Below, piece by piece: positions 1 through 9,400 of a stretch of DNA of 60,468 bases (its first letter is position 1; every line of letters starts with the position of its first letter). Both the position numbers and the translations under genes were made by a program. Below the pieces are notes generated by a model. It searched no databases. It was not told the origin of the DNA and saw only the letters and a list, made by a program, of their open reading frames with translations. Source of the stretch: Candidatus Endomicrobium embiratermitis (GTDB lineage: Bacteria; Elusimicrobiota; Endomicrobiia; Endomicrobiales; Endomicrobiaceae); the NCBI GenBank assembly GCA_009781315.1, contig WQYI01000011.1, positions 1 to 60,468 on the forward strand, written 5' to 3'.

Positions 1-80
1 AAAAAATCCCCCTGACCAAAAAAAAAAACTTAAAAAAAAAAAAAGGAAAAAAAAACCCAGGTATTTTTTCCCCCCCCCCC
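1..80. other. Low-complexity window edge
   Basis: This stretch consists of long A runs, short C runs and a final run of C, unlike anything else in the window. No coding or structural signal is seen. It sits where the leader of the plus-strand CRISPR array would be expected. It looks like a contig end or assembly error in front of a repeat array, although a real homopolymer tract cannot be excluded. Confidence 0.5.
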
Positions 81-110
81 CGCCTGTCTGCAAAAATAAG
101 CTTGCAGGCG
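81..110. repeat. Small palindrome related to the one at 5299-5334
   Basis: An inverted repeat (CGCCTG ... CAGGCG) encloses CAAAAATAAG. The element at 5299-5334 shares the same arms and the CAAAAATAA loop. This is therefore a dispersed palindrome rather than part of the array. Confidence 0.5.
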
Positions 111-122
111 ATTTACGAATCG

Positions 123-356
123 GTTCTGACGGGACTAAAAAACTGAATTTGTTATAATGCGATTTTTTGCATATAAGTACTCCCGGGCGTTCTGACGGGA
201 CTAAAAAACTGAATTTGTTATAATAGTATCATACATCGTATAAAAACGTACTGGGTTCTGACGGGACTAAAAAACTGAATTTGTTATAATAACTTCTTTA
301 TAAGATGAAACGGAAATTAAGTTCTGACGGGACTAAAAAACTGAATTTGTTATAAT
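123..356 (+). CRISPR. CRISPR array, four 36-bp repeats and three 30-bp spacers
   Basis: Four identical 36-bp repeats start at 123, 189, 255 and 321, separated by three different spacers of exactly 30 bp. The repeat begins GTTCTGACGGG and ends TGTTATAAT, the GTT...AAT pattern of type II repeats. Complementarity to the tracrRNA at 411-437 shows that the plus strand is the crRNA strand. The array is short and its left side runs into suspect sequence, so more repeats may be missing. No degenerate terminal repeat was noticed. The spacers are 159-188, 225-254 and 291-320; their targets are unknown. Confidence 0.97.
348..356 (+). promoter_or_regulatory. Extended -10 promoter in the CRISPR repeat (last of four copies)
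   Basis: The last nine bases of every repeat (150-158, 216-224, 282-290, 348-356) read TGTTATAAT, a perfect match to the extended -10 element TGnTATAAT. Each repeat could start transcription about seven bases into the following spacer, as is known for Neisseria type II-C arrays. The copy at 348-356 would read into the tracrRNA. Confidence 0.7.
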
Positions 357-374
357 AGGATTCACTCTTAAAAT

Positions 375-403
375 TTGCAAAAAAGTCCTGTGTTTTGTAA
401 AAT
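375..403 (+). promoter_or_regulatory. Promoter of the tracrRNA
   Basis: A -35-like TTGCAA (375-380) and a -10-like TAAAAT (398-403) are separated by 17 bp. The predicted start near 410 coincides with the first base of the anti-repeat at 411, which supports both calls. Confidence 0.65.
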
Positions 404-409
404 TAAAGT

Positions 410-500
410 AAGTTCAGTTTTTTAGTCCCGCCTCAACTAAAATTAAGACTGCGTTGCCTCTACTTAAAGGTACGCAAAGCAGATCTTAATTAAAATTTTT
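410..500 (+). ncRNA. tracrRNA of the type II-C CRISPR system
   Basis: Bases 411-437 form an anti-repeat to the CRISPR repeat: three terminal pairs, a short mismatched bulge, then about 18 uninterrupted pairs followed by a G-U. The bulged helix is typical of crRNA:tracrRNA duplexes. Downstream lies one long hairpin: ATTAAGA (442-448) pairs with TCTTAAT (484-490), extended by CTGC/GCAG, followed by five T (496-500). That serves as body and Rho-independent terminator, giving an RNA of about 90 nt. It ends against the 3' end of cas2, which is transcribed in the opposite direction. Confidence 0.85.
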
Positions 501-855
501 ACCAGAATTGTAATTGCTCGTTTATTTTGTCTTTGTTGTCTATTTGGCGAGTATTTTTTTCTTTCTGTTTAGTGATTGTAATACATTCTTCCCATTGTAT
601 ATCTGTTATAAAATAACATTGCACATTTCCAGTCGTAGGCGCAATTTTCTTTATATCGTTTATAAGTCCTTTCTTTTTATCTAATGTAACAGCGCATCTT
701 GCATAAACAGAATACTGAAGCATTAAATAACCTAAATCCAAAAGGCCATTTCTAAATTTTGTAGCTTGATGTCTTTCTTCTTTTGTATCGGTAGGCAAAT
801 CAAATAAAACAAGCAGCCAGCCCATTCTATACCTGCCTATGTAATTATTTTTCAT
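499..855 (-). CDS. cas2: CRISPR-associated endonuclease Cas2
   Basis: A Cas2 protein of 118 aa, the partner of Cas1 in spacer acquisition. It has the ferredoxin-like start LLVLFDLPTD with the conserved Asp after the first strand, then a second strand YSVYARC, and ends with the expected CYFITDIQW region. The annotated ATG gives about ten residues before the first strand; a start at Met11 (MGWLLVLFD) is also possible. The gene overlaps the end of cas1 by 11 bases, so the two are probably translationally coupled. It is the last gene of the cas operon and converges on the tracrRNA. Confidence 0.95.
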   Translation of the reverse strand: MKNNYIGRYRMGWLLVLFDLPTDTKEERHQATKFRNGLLDLGYLMLQYSVYARCAVTLDKKKGLINDIKKIAPTTGNVQCYFITDIQWEECITITKQKEKNTRQIDNKDKINEQLQFW

Positions 856-1762
856 GGCTAAAATTTGTATCTTTGAGAGAAGGGATATAAAGGTTATTTA
901 AAGTTTTACTTCTAAAACAATTGGAAAAAGACGTTATGTATCTATCTATTGCGAGATTAAAACTGATGTTTTTTGAACCGAATGCATTTACTTTTGAAAA
1001 TATTATATCTTTTGCCGCAAATTTTACCCACTCGTCAATTTTACTGCGAGGATTTGCTTGTCTGAAACGCAACAACATAAAATCACAAAAAGGTCTTAAA
1101 GGTTCCATAATATCATAAACCAAAGGGTCGGAACGAAATCTGTATTTGTGATATATACCTACCGCAGGATTAAACCCGTGTGCCAAAAGCAAACGATTAC
1201 ATATAGTAGCAATCACTGCATAGCCGTAATTAAGCATTCCATTTACTGCGTCACCAGCTCCTTTTGTTACTCTCACTCCCGGAGATGAACGGCCGAATTT
1301 TTTAAAATAAAATTTCCAATAATGTCTTGCGGCATTGCCTTCGTCCAAATTGCCTGATTTTATGTAACCCCATAGCTTATGTTCAGCAGAAATGTGGTCC
1401 AATATAAAAGCCTGATTCTTTACTTTTGCAAGTATTATTTCGTCCCACATTTGCCTTAAGAAAAAAATATCCTGAAAAATCTGCCTGTCTAAAAGTTCGT
1501 TATGAACTACCCTGTGAAGCCCCACGGTTTTACCGATAGGTTTATAATTGTGGTCGCAGTGCAGAACAACGCTGTTATGCCTTAACAAGGCGGCTAAACA
1601 CTCGGCAGAAAAGCTAACGCCTTTTGCAGCAACTATAACTGCAAGAATATCTTCCAAAGGCACGCGTCTCTGAGGTTTATCCGGAATGTCACAAACAAGG
1701 CAGCCTCTATCAACAGACAGCCTACTCGCATGATTTAAGATATGTATTATATGATAACTCAT
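845..1762 (-). CDS. cas1: CRISPR-associated integrase Cas1 (type II)
   Basis: A 305-aa Cas1, the integrase that inserts new spacers. The catalytic residues of the family are present: Glu141 in DEGNAAR, His205 in the GIYHKYRFRSDPL block and Glu220 in DIMEPLRPFCD. The length is normal for type II Cas1. The start codon overlaps the cas9 stop by four bases (ATGA), so translation is coupled. No cas4 or csn2 accompanies it, which makes the locus subtype II-C. With Cas2, and possibly Cas9 for PAM selection, it would form the adaptation machinery; all key residues look intact. Confidence 0.97.
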   Translation of the reverse strand: MSYHIIHILNHASRLSVDRGCLVCDIPDKPQRRVPLEDILAVIVAAKGVSFSAECLAALLRHNSVVLHCDHNYKPIGKTVGLHRVVHNELLDRQIFQDIFFLRQMWDEIILAKVKNQAFILDHISAEHKLWGYIKSGNLDEGNAARHYWKFYFKKFGRSSPGVRVTKGAGDAVNGMLNYGYAVIATICNRLLLAHGFNPAVGIYHKYRFRSDPLVYDIMEPLRPFCDFMLLRFRQANPRSKIDEWVKFAAKDIIFSKVNAFGSKNISFNLAIDRYITSFSNCFRSKTLNNLYIPSLKDTNFSHEK

Positions 1763-4700
1763 TGCTTTTTATAAACTTCCATACCATATTGTTCTATAAA
1801 AATAGCAATATTTTTTTCTATCTCTTTTTGAGTATCTACACTTTCTATTTTGCACCTTCCACTTGATTTGACAGTTCTTAGCTTATAAACACCTGATTTT
1901 ATATCATTACAATCTTCTTTTAATACTACTAATTGTCCTGACTTAAAAAATTTAACTTTATCATATTTATTTTTATATTCTTTCAGTTTATTATATACAG
2001 ACTCAAAAACATAAATAGGTTCAACATTCCATTTATTTTGTTCTTTATAAACAATTTGACCTTGATGGCTTTCTTCGCCTCTAATCCATTGTCCGCGCAT
2101 TACGCCTTTATCACCATATTTGTCTATAATTTCTTTTTTTGTTCCATCTGAATTAAAAACATCTTTTTCATCAAAACTCTTTGAATCTATCATTGCTATT
2201 TGTTTAATTCTTTTCCCGTACCCTGAATATTTATTTAGCCATTTTTCCCAAGATTCTTGCGTTAAACCGTTCTCTTTTAATTTTTCTTGAAAATCTTTTT
2301 GTATTTTTAAATCAAAGATTTTTTTACTTTCTTCTTTTGCATCTGCAATTTTCGTAAATAAAGATAAATTACTATTAAATCTCGAAACAAAATAATAATG
2401 CTTCTCCCCATCTTCTTCTATACGACATCTTAAAGCATATATAGTCTGTCTTGGCTTCGGAGTTATCTGCTTTATAGTTTCCGGGATAACTTTTGATATT
2501 TCTTTTTTACAATATTCCTTATTAAAATATTCCGGTTTTTCTTCTACTACTTTTGCTTTGGTTTTTATTTCCGGTAACAAACTTAAAACGAGAGCATCCA
2601 AAGCGTGATGCTTTTTATTTTTTCTGTTTTTCTCTTTTAAGTTTGACTGCTTTGCTTTTTCATATTCTTCTTTGCTTGAGTAAAGTATCTCGTTTAAATC
2701 CAGCTTGCTTCTGACGTTGGCCGTTTCGCCTCCGGTATAAAATAAAATTCTCTTTTTATCGTCTTTTGTATTTATTCCAAAGCCAAAATACAAGCCGGTT
2801 ATTTGCTGAGCCAATTTTTCCAGATACGACGTAGCCTGCAAATCTGTTTTCCGTTTTTCAAGTTCAATAGCTTTATCCGAGGTAAGCAATTCTATTTTTT
2901 TAGGGCTTGCAAATTTTGAAAACGCTTCAACATTACTAAGATATGTTTGCCAATTAGACGAAGTTTGCAACCATTGATACGGCGTACGTCTTCCTTTTGC
3001 CTGATTTAATGCGTTTTTAGTTAAAATGAAATTGACAAAAGAATCCGACCCGCCAAGTTTTTGAGGAATAATATGGTCTATTTCATATTTCTGTATATAT
3101 TGCGGAATTAAATCGCGCTTTTCAGACGTGTCGTATATATCTTTCCATCTTTGTTGATTCCCAAGCCTTATTTTTAATATGTTTTGAGAGTTTACGGCAA
3201 TACCCATATCTTTTAATTTTTTCACCGCGGCTTCGTTTTCCTTTTTATTTGCATTTTGAGAACTTATATATTCATTTTTCTTTTTCTCTCCAATAAAATC
3301 CTCTCTTGCGATTTCAAAAATTACTTTATCAGGGTCGCCGTATTCTCTTTTAAGTTTGTCACTTAACTTTTCTAATTGTTTAACCAACATTATTAGCCTG
3401 TGGCGGACTATTCTGTTGCTGACGCCTGATATGATGTCTTTTATTTTATCTTTTGCATCTTTTTGCGATAGTTTTTTATCGTCTTCTCTTGTGTCTTGAA
3501 TACTTATAGAATTCCAGTCGTTTGGCATATTGAGCAAAAATTTATAATCGTCTTTAACAAGTCCTTTGTTGATATCCGTATTTTTATTTGCAGCTACAAG
3601 TTCTTTATAATAATCATGAGGTTTTTTACCTGATAAAATTAGACCGTGCAATATATGCAGAGCCGGCTTGCAAAAACTGCTTCTGCCGCCGTCTTTTGGT
3701 TTGGTTATTTCCTGTTGCCCGACATTTATTTCACTGCCTAATGTGTCTCTGACATAGTTTTTCCAAAAAGTTTTTGTAAACGGGTTACTTTTTCCGGCTC
3801 TTTTGTTTTGAATTTTAACTCCTGATTTTTTATTTTGCTCTTTCTCTTTTTCCGATTCTATATATTGCGTATAAACTTTAAAAATATCATTTATCTGTAC
3901 CGGCGTTAATGCCATAGAAGTCGTATTGTCTTTTGAATATCTCATATTTTTTAGATTAAGCAAAAATGAAACTTCTTTATTGACTTGTTTACCGGCTTTA
4001 CAAACATTTAACCGGGGTATTAAGCGGCATTTTGCAATGATTCTGTTATCAAATCTCGGAACTTTCTGCCCAAGCAACCCTTTCCAATCCCAGTTTGTGC
4101 CCCTGTATTGAGTATATTTATCGTCTTTATTATAAGAAGCGTATGCTTTTTCCGCAGGGCCATAAAGTATGAAATCTTCTTTACCTTTAAGTTTAGGAAA
4201 AAATTGTGCTGCGCTTGCAAGCAATGCTTTTAGCTCTTTTTCCACAAGTTGTCTTGAAGGGAAACATTTTTCTTGCGCAGGTTTATTGTCTTTATTTCTT
4301 GCAGGGCTTGGATTTTCAGATAACCTGCCGCTTAAATCCTTAGGATTTTCCGTAGACCATATTCCCTGAACATATGCCTCATAATAGCAAGGGTAATGAT
4401 ATTTTTCTTTATCGCCAAAAAACTCTTTTAGTTTTTCATTATATATGTTTGAACTTTCTGAGTTGTCTTTTTCATCAGAATTATCTGTTCCTGAACCCCA
4501 AGGTAAATTTGCGTCATAACCTCTACGTTGAATTGCAGAATGTATCGCTTTATACACTTGCCAGCCTTCCAACCGGACACCTTGCAACAAAGCTATTCTT
4601 AAAAGATGCGATGAATAAATTGTTTTATCTTTTGAATCTTTGGGAAGAAATTCGGTTAATATTCTTTTATCTGTTTTTAGAGTTGGATTTTCTTTTGTAG

Positions 4701-4944
4701 GCTGGGCTGTTGAGAGAACTTCTATTCCTGATTTTACTGCTTGTTCGTTCCACCATTTTTCTCTTTCTTTGTGAGCTATACGAGTGCGTATTTGTCTTCT
4801 TCTGGCTGCTGCTTCTTTGACTGAAGCGAATTCAGAATCTATAAGCAAAGAGTCCAAATATAAAACTTTTTTACCGCTTCTTGCACAAATGCCGATACTT
4901 CCAGAACCTAAATCGAACGAATAAATAAGCTCGTTTTTTGGCAT
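1759..4944 (-). CDS. cas9: CRISPR effector nuclease Cas9 (type II-C)
   Basis: An RNA-guided DNA endonuclease of 1061 aa, the compact size usual for II-C. Numbering from the chosen start: RuvC-I FDLGSGSIG with Asp11, arginine-rich bridge helix around 45-66 (AAARRRQIRTR), recognition lobe about 70-520, RuvC-II VIFEIARE with Glu544, HNH with Asp623-His624 in YEIDHIIPQKLGG and Asn638, RuvC-III KKHHALDAL with His780 and Asp783, then the PAM-interacting C-terminus. All nuclease residues are present, so both strands should be cut. The ATG at 4944 is preceded by GAGGAG six bases upstream; a possible ATG at 4971 lies at the predicted transcript start and is unlikely. The PAM cannot be read from sequence. 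Confidence 0.97.
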   Translation of the reverse strand: MPKNELIYSFDLGSGSIGICARSGKKVLYLDSLLIDSEFASVKEAAARRRQIRTRIAHKEREKWWNEQAVKSGIEVLSTAQPTKENPTLKTDKRILTEFLPKDSKDKTIYSSHLLRIALLQGVRLEGWQVYKAIHSAIQRRGYDANLPWGSGTDNSDEKDNSESSNIYNEKLKEFFGDKEKYHYPCYYEAYVQGIWSTENPKDLSGRLSENPSPARNKDNKPAQEKCFPSRQLVEKELKALLASAAQFFPKLKGKEDFILYGPAEKAYASYNKDDKYTQYRGTNWDWKGLLGQKVPRFDNRIIAKCRLIPRLNVCKAGKQVNKEVSFLLNLKNMRYSKDNTTSMALTPVQINDIFKVYTQYIESEKEKEQNKKSGVKIQNKRAGKSNPFTKTFWKNYVRDTLGSEINVGQQEITKPKDGGRSSFCKPALHILHGLILSGKKPHDYYKELVAANKNTDINKGLVKDDYKFLLNMPNDWNSISIQDTREDDKKLSQKDAKDKIKDIISGVSNRIVRHRLIMLVKQLEKLSDKLKREYGDPDKVIFEIAREDFIGEKKKNEYISSQNANKKENEAAVKKLKDMGIAVNSQNILKIRLGNQQRWKDIYDTSEKRDLIPQYIQKYEIDHIIPQKLGGSDSFVNFILTKNALNQAKGRRTPYQWLQTSSNWQTYLSNVEAFSKFASPKKIELLTSDKAIELEKRKTDLQATSYLEKLAQQITGLYFGFGINTKDDKKRILFYTGGETANVRSKLDLNEILYSSKEEYEKAKQSNLKEKNRKNKKHHALDALVLSLLPEIKTKAKVVEEKPEYFNKEYCKKEISKVIPETIKQITPKPRQTIYALRCRIEEDGEKHYYFVSRFNSNLSLFTKIADAKEESKKIFDLKIQKDFQEKLKENGLTQESWEKWLNKYSGYGKRIKQIAMIDSKSFDEKDVFNSDGTKKEIIDKYGDKGVMRGQWIRGEESHQGQIVYKEQNKWNVEPIYVFESVYNKLKEYKNKYDKVKFFKSGQLVVLKEDCNDIKSGVYKLRTVKSSGRCKIESVDTQKEIEKNIAIFIEQYGMEVYKKQ

Positions 4945-4975
4945 ATAACACTCCTCTTTCAATCTCATCAATAAA

Positions 4976-5004
4976 ATTATATTTTGTTTTTAAAATGTTT
5001 TCCA
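4976..5004 (-). promoter_or_regulatory. Promoter of the cas operon
   Basis: On the minus strand, TATAAT (4976-4981) and a weak -35 TGGAAA (4999-5004) are 17 bp apart. Transcription would start near 4969, leaving a leader of about 25 nt with the GAGGAG ribosome site of cas9. Confidence 0.55.
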
Positions 5005-5041
5005 TATCTTTGCCTGTATCATAAAATATCTATCTTAGAAT

Positions 5042-5076
5042 ACAAAGCCTCTGGATATCAAATTCAGGGGCTTTGT
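5042..5076 (-). terminator. Terminator downstream of the gyrA 3' remnant
   Basis: ACAAAGCC-CTG and CAG-GGCTTTGT form a 12-bp stem with one mismatch. It is related to the terminator of the intact gyrA (10046-10076), so the duplication includes the gene's end and its terminator. Confidence 0.6.
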
Positions 5077-5161
5077 ATTGTATTTATTTCTTTTCTTCCG
5101 TTGTTTCCGGTGAGTCGCCTTCCTCGTCTTCTTTTACCACGCTTGCGATGGCTGCTACCTT
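5061..5161 (-). pseudogene. Diverged duplicate of the gyrA 3' end
   Basis: Reading leftwards, codons from 5161 to the TAA at 5084-5086 encode [10 protein letters not shown], then a DE-rich stretch, then DSPETTEEKK. This is the last 25 residues of the intact GyrA with one extra Glu. I count seven base differences against 10082-10156 plus the one-codon indel. All seven fall in third codon positions: five are silent and two swap Asp and Glu. Homology stops abruptly at 5161/5162, where the preceding codon in this frame is a stop. The similarity continues 3' into the terminator. It is a remnant of a gyrA allele that diverged while still under selection. Confidence 0.85.
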
Positions 5162-5482
5162 TAAAAGATGGAAACATTAAAATTTCGTATCAAAACTTTC
5201 AATGAAATAAACAGAAATGCGTCCATACAAACGGCAATAAGAATTAAAATTTAGCGAATTTGAAGAAAAGTCAGGTTTTAATCGAGGATCCACATTAACC
5301 TCCCGCCTGCAAAAATAAATTTACAGGCGGGGGTTTAATTGTTTAACTTTTTTGTACTTGCAGTGAATTAAATACCTGTACTACAAGCATGGCCGCTTGA
5401 CAAGGAATACAAAATGTTAAACTGATAAATTTTATAATCGGTTTCAGTTTTACTGAAACACAACAGCTCCATGCTAAAAATA
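5162..5482. other. Non-coding gap with palindromes
   Basis: There is no credible gene in these 321 bases. They hold the palindrome at 5299-5334 and a short hairpin (TTTCAGT/ACTGAAA, about 5442-5460) just past the stop of the 307-aa gene. The hairpin could act as a weak terminator, although no T run follows it on the minus strand. Confidence 0.5.
5299..5334. repeat. GC-rich palindrome
   Basis: CCCGCCTG (5302-5309) pairs with CAGGCGGG (5324-5331) around the loop CAAAAATAAATTTA. The arms and most of the loop recur at 81-110. It may act as a bidirectional terminator, but it lacks a clear T tract. Confidence 0.55.
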
Positions 5483-6406
5483 TTAAAAGAATCCCTGTCC
5501 ATTAAAGGTTATATTGAGCATTTCTCGCACTTTAGACGCCGTAATTTGCTGCGGAGCGTATAAAAGAGCAAGTTCTTTGCCTAATTTGCTTGTTTCAGGC
5601 ATCAGACCCGTAAAATTAACCCAGCATAACGCTTTTTGCGGATCATCTTTATCGCCGTCACTTTCTTTTGCAATCCAGCCGGACTTTTTCATAATTTCCG
5701 CAAGCGGTGCAAACAAACCCGTAACTTCCTTAGTCTCATAGCCGGAAGAATCCTCTTTGCGTACAAATACTTCAAGCGTTTTCTTGTCCGCATTGTTTCC
5801 GGTGCGCACATAAACGGCGCCTACTCCGGATTTTCCTTCAACTACAATCGGGTCGGTTTCAGGGTCGCTAAAAGCCGCTACCGGAGAAATCATAATCATT
5901 CTGCCCAGCAGGAACAAAATTTCGTCCGACGACGGCGCAGCGGCATGCAGCGCCGGAAGCGCCGGTTTTTGCGAGACTACCGGAAGATACGCGCCTGCCT
6001 TATGCAATTCGTTCATTGAGACGGCAAAAGCGGGCGAAAAATCGCTTCGCATATGATAACTAAGCGGCAGGTAGGCTTGTTGAGGACATTCGGGTCTGTC
6101 GTTTAATTTCATTTCAAAATAAAGCACAGGAGAAATATATCCCGGAATTTCCGCATTATTTGCAATGCCCAGAACGGAAGCCAGCATTTGATTGCGCATT
6201 TCGGTTTGTCCGTAACTTTCCAACAGATTGATGTATCCGCCGATTTGCGTAATATTTTGCGGAGCTTCGATTCTTGAAGGAGTAACGTCTCCGGAAAGAG
6301 CTATCCGCTGTAAAATCATGTTGCGGGCTGCCGCTGCTTCCGGCGAATTTTCCTGTTTTATAATGTCCAAAAGCATCTGATAAAATTCTTGGGTTGTATT
6401 ATCCAT
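5483..6406 (-). CDS. Unrecognised 307-aa protein, partner of the 1159-aa gene
   Basis: I do not recognise a family. The start at 6406 is fixed by a strong AGGAGG-type site; upstream codons in the same frame lie inside the preceding gene and give an implausible Arg/Ile/Thr-rich sequence. There is no signal peptide and no membrane segment, so the product is probably cytoplasmic or bound to its partner. It begins with a helical, acidic stretch (DNTTQEFYQMLLDIIKQE), is mixed alpha/beta in the middle (residues 90-260), and ends NITFNGQGFF. The start overlaps the end of the 1159-aa gene by eight bases, so the two are almost certainly coupled and may act together. The pair lies between two copies of the gyrA 3' end. 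Confidence 0.85.
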   Translation of the reverse strand: MDNTTQEFYQMLLDIIKQENSPEAAAARNMILQRIALSGDVTPSRIEAPQNITQIGGYINLLESYGQTEMRNQMLASVLGIANNAEIPGYISPVLYFEMKLNDRPECPQQAYLPLSYHMRSDFSPAFAVSMNELHKAGAYLPVVSQKPALPALHAAAPSSDEILFLLGRMIMISPVAAFSDPETDPIVVEGKSGVGAVYVRTGNNADKKTLEVFVRKEDSSGYETKEVTGLFAPLAEIMKKSGWIAKESDGDKDDPQKALCWVNFTGLMPETSKLGKELALLYAPQQITASKVREMLNITFNGQGFF

Positions 6407-9400
6407 TATTTCTCCCTCCTCTGCCTGTACCTGTACCTGTGTTATTATTGGATCCTGCCGGCGTATTATTGTTTTGCGTATTTTCCGGAGCGCCATTTTG
6501 CCCTGTATTATTATTGGTGTTATTATTGTTGCCTTGGTTGCCTCGATTGCCGCCCTGTTGCGAATTATTGTTGCCGTTGTTTTGATTGTTTTGCCCGGCC
6601 GGGGTGACACCCATCGAAGCTTGCACTATACTGGATACGGCTTCAATTGCGGAATTAGTCGTAGAAGTAAGGTTTTTGAGAACTTCCGTACGCTCGCTTG
6701 ACGCCGTTTCAACCGATTTTGACGCAAGCTGCTGCAAATCGCTAAAGCTCATATTTTGCATTGATTCCGGTCTTTGCGCTATCGCCGCAAGTAAATCTTT
6801 CGCCTGTTCTCCCTGATGACTGATTGTGAGATTGTTGGTAGTGCCTGCGATTTCCTTCGGGGCTGCCGTATCTTTTGTTATAAAGTGGTCTTGGTTAAAA
6901 TCGGACGGTTTTATCGAATCGGCGTGCGTAATCGGGGAATCCTGCCAATTCCAGAAACGCGTCAAATCAATTTTTTCGCTTGCGTTGCTGCTGCCAAGCA
7001 CCGCTTCTCCGACCATGCCGCGAGTCGGCAGAGAAACCATAAAACTCGGCGCGCGGAAAGCCATCGTATGGTAGTTATACAATGCGTCCTGCACTTCGCG
7101 GTTAGTGATGTCAAGCCTGCTTGCCAATGTCGGAGGATAAGAAAACGGCATCAGCATGCAGTTGCCGTAAAAACCGTATATTTCGTTATCCACGCAATTC
7201 ATAAGCGGAATACTCGAACCGATATCTCCGCTGGTGTCCGGTAAGCCGATTGTATATTTTTCAAGCATCATGGCGCGCTCGTTAGGCGGAAGATACGCCC
7301 ATACCGCCTGCGAATAATAAACCGAGTTTTCCAGCACGTGCCGGAACATGCTCTCGATTTTTTGAACTTGCTCGAAAGTCATGGTTTTTACTTTGTCGTA
7401 AATAGGAAATTGCAGGGAAGATGCCAAATGCAGGTTCGAATTATTGTTGACATAAGCGCTTTGGTTATCTTGACCTCTGAGAGCAACGGAGGCGATACGT
7501 AATGCTCCGAGCTGCGACAATTCGTTGAAAGTTAAATTAACGTTCGGTCTGGCGAACGCTTCGTACTGATTAAGATACGACCTCAGCCAGCTGGGCAAAG
7601 AGCTGAGATTGTTGAACGTTGCCAGATGAGGCGGAGGCTTTAAAGTGTAAGAAAAGTTTGAAATGGTATTGGTGATTTCAAGACTTTGGAAATCGTCGTC
7701 GATTATGCCTTGCGGTATAGTAAACGTTGCTTTTGCGGCGGTATTTGAATTCATGCGCAATTTGCTTATCGCTGTCCGCAGTTCGCTGCTTGTATGGAAA
7801 TCATTCTTTGAGATATCCGACAATCCGGTATAGGTAATATCGTCGGAATATATCCGCATGCCGTTTTTGAGCCGTATTGCGGCTTTAATATTGTCAAAAG
7901 GCAGGAAACTTCCCTTTATCTCTAATGTTACGGAAAACCCTGCCGAGGACTTTTCAGATAAAATTTCCCATTTGGGATACGAACAGAAGCGTTTCAAAAT
8001 TTCGAGTCCGACAGAGTGTTCCGGCGTAATGGCGGACGCAACCGCGTCAATGTATTCGATTAGCCGCGCATACCTTTTTATAAAAGCCGACGGCGAGATA
8101 ATCCTTCCCTGCAGCGTCTCGGGAGTCAGCGCAAAGTCCTCACCGGTAGGCAGAAACTGTATGAGTTCAAGCGGAATATACACGACCAGCTGCACATTTT
8201 CAACCCTTGAGGTTATTTCATAATTGCGCAAAACTTCCCAATATTGCATGGTCAGCGCGTGGGAATGGTTGTTGTTGGCAATGATTTTTGTGGTTACCAT
8301 TTCGCTTTCCTGGGCGGAAGCAAGACGAATGCCGACGCGGCTGGCCGCAGCGGCCGCCGAAGCATTGCGCTGTATATTTTGCTGGAAGCTCTGTGCCGCG
8401 GAGCTGGTATAGTCTTGATTATGCGACTGGCTGAAAGACTGGCTGGCCGTTGTGTCCGAATAGCTTGAAGAACCGGAACCTCCTCCGAATATGGCGCCTA
8501 AAAGCCCGCTGCTGCTTCCTCTTGCCCCTCCCTGGGTGTGGCTTTGCATACTGGCTCTTCCGTTTGCGGTTTCGTCGAGAGAAGAGTTGTATAGAGCCGA
8601 TAAATCGTCGTTTTGGGAAGAAGTATAAGAGCTGGACTGCTGCGAGGTAACGGATTCGCGGTCGGTAACCATCATGGTTTCGCTGCGTTCGGAAACGGCA
8701 ATGCGCTGCTCTTCACCCGGAGCAAGCGCCAGCGAATAAAGCAAGGTCCCAAGCGAAAAATGGCTCGGTTTCCATTCTTGCCCGACGGTTACTACATATC
8801 CCATGCCGAGCGAAGACATCCGCGGCTGTCCTTTCGGATATTTGATAAAGGCTTGTTTGAAAGCCGTAACGTCTATAGGCGCATTGAGGTCGACGCGTTC
8901 CCTGTCGCTGCCTGCCGGAGGAGACATGCTCGGCTCAACCAATCTGTGCAAAACTTTGTATTTAAAATTAGCGCTTGAAGATTTTGACCAGTTGAGAGAA
9001 AAAGTTTGATCTCCTTCTCCGAGTTTTACTTCAATCTGTCCGGATTTGTCTTCAAGTTTGCCTTCTTCTTCTTTTCGCCCGAGAAGATCCATGATGCTTT
9101 CGGAAATAAGCGTGAGTTTCGACACCATGCCTTCAGACTCGAAAAATTCATCGCCGACGATTATGTCGCCGAGATCGCCTTTTTTCTTAAAGACTTCGTC
9201 ACGCGATAAACGCAGTGTATACGAGTTTGCGCCGCGCTGGATTGAAATCTGCAGAAAATCGAATAATTTCGCTCCGTTGGGCGTTGTTATATTGAATTTG
9301 CCGTCCGAATCGGTTATGTCGTACGCGTAGAATACATCGTTTGGCATTATTATGAGTCTATTAAGCACGTTCTTTTGGGGCGCGGTATTTTGTTTGGAAA

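Noticed and set aside
4020-4220. Other ORFs within cas9, including on both strands
   Set aside because: Long AT-rich genes give many shadow frames; none has a ribosome site or codon use like the neighbours.
4984-5205. Plus-strand ORF of 73 aa between cas9 and the unknown genes
   Set aside because: Its sequence is the reverse strand of the gyrA 3' remnant and its terminator; the Leu/Pro-rich product is an artefact.
6407-6610. Upstream extension of the 307-aa gene
   Set aside because: The extra 68 residues are Arg/Thr/Ile-rich, lie inside the other gene's coding end and are preceded by no ribosome site, while AGGAGG precedes the start at 6406.
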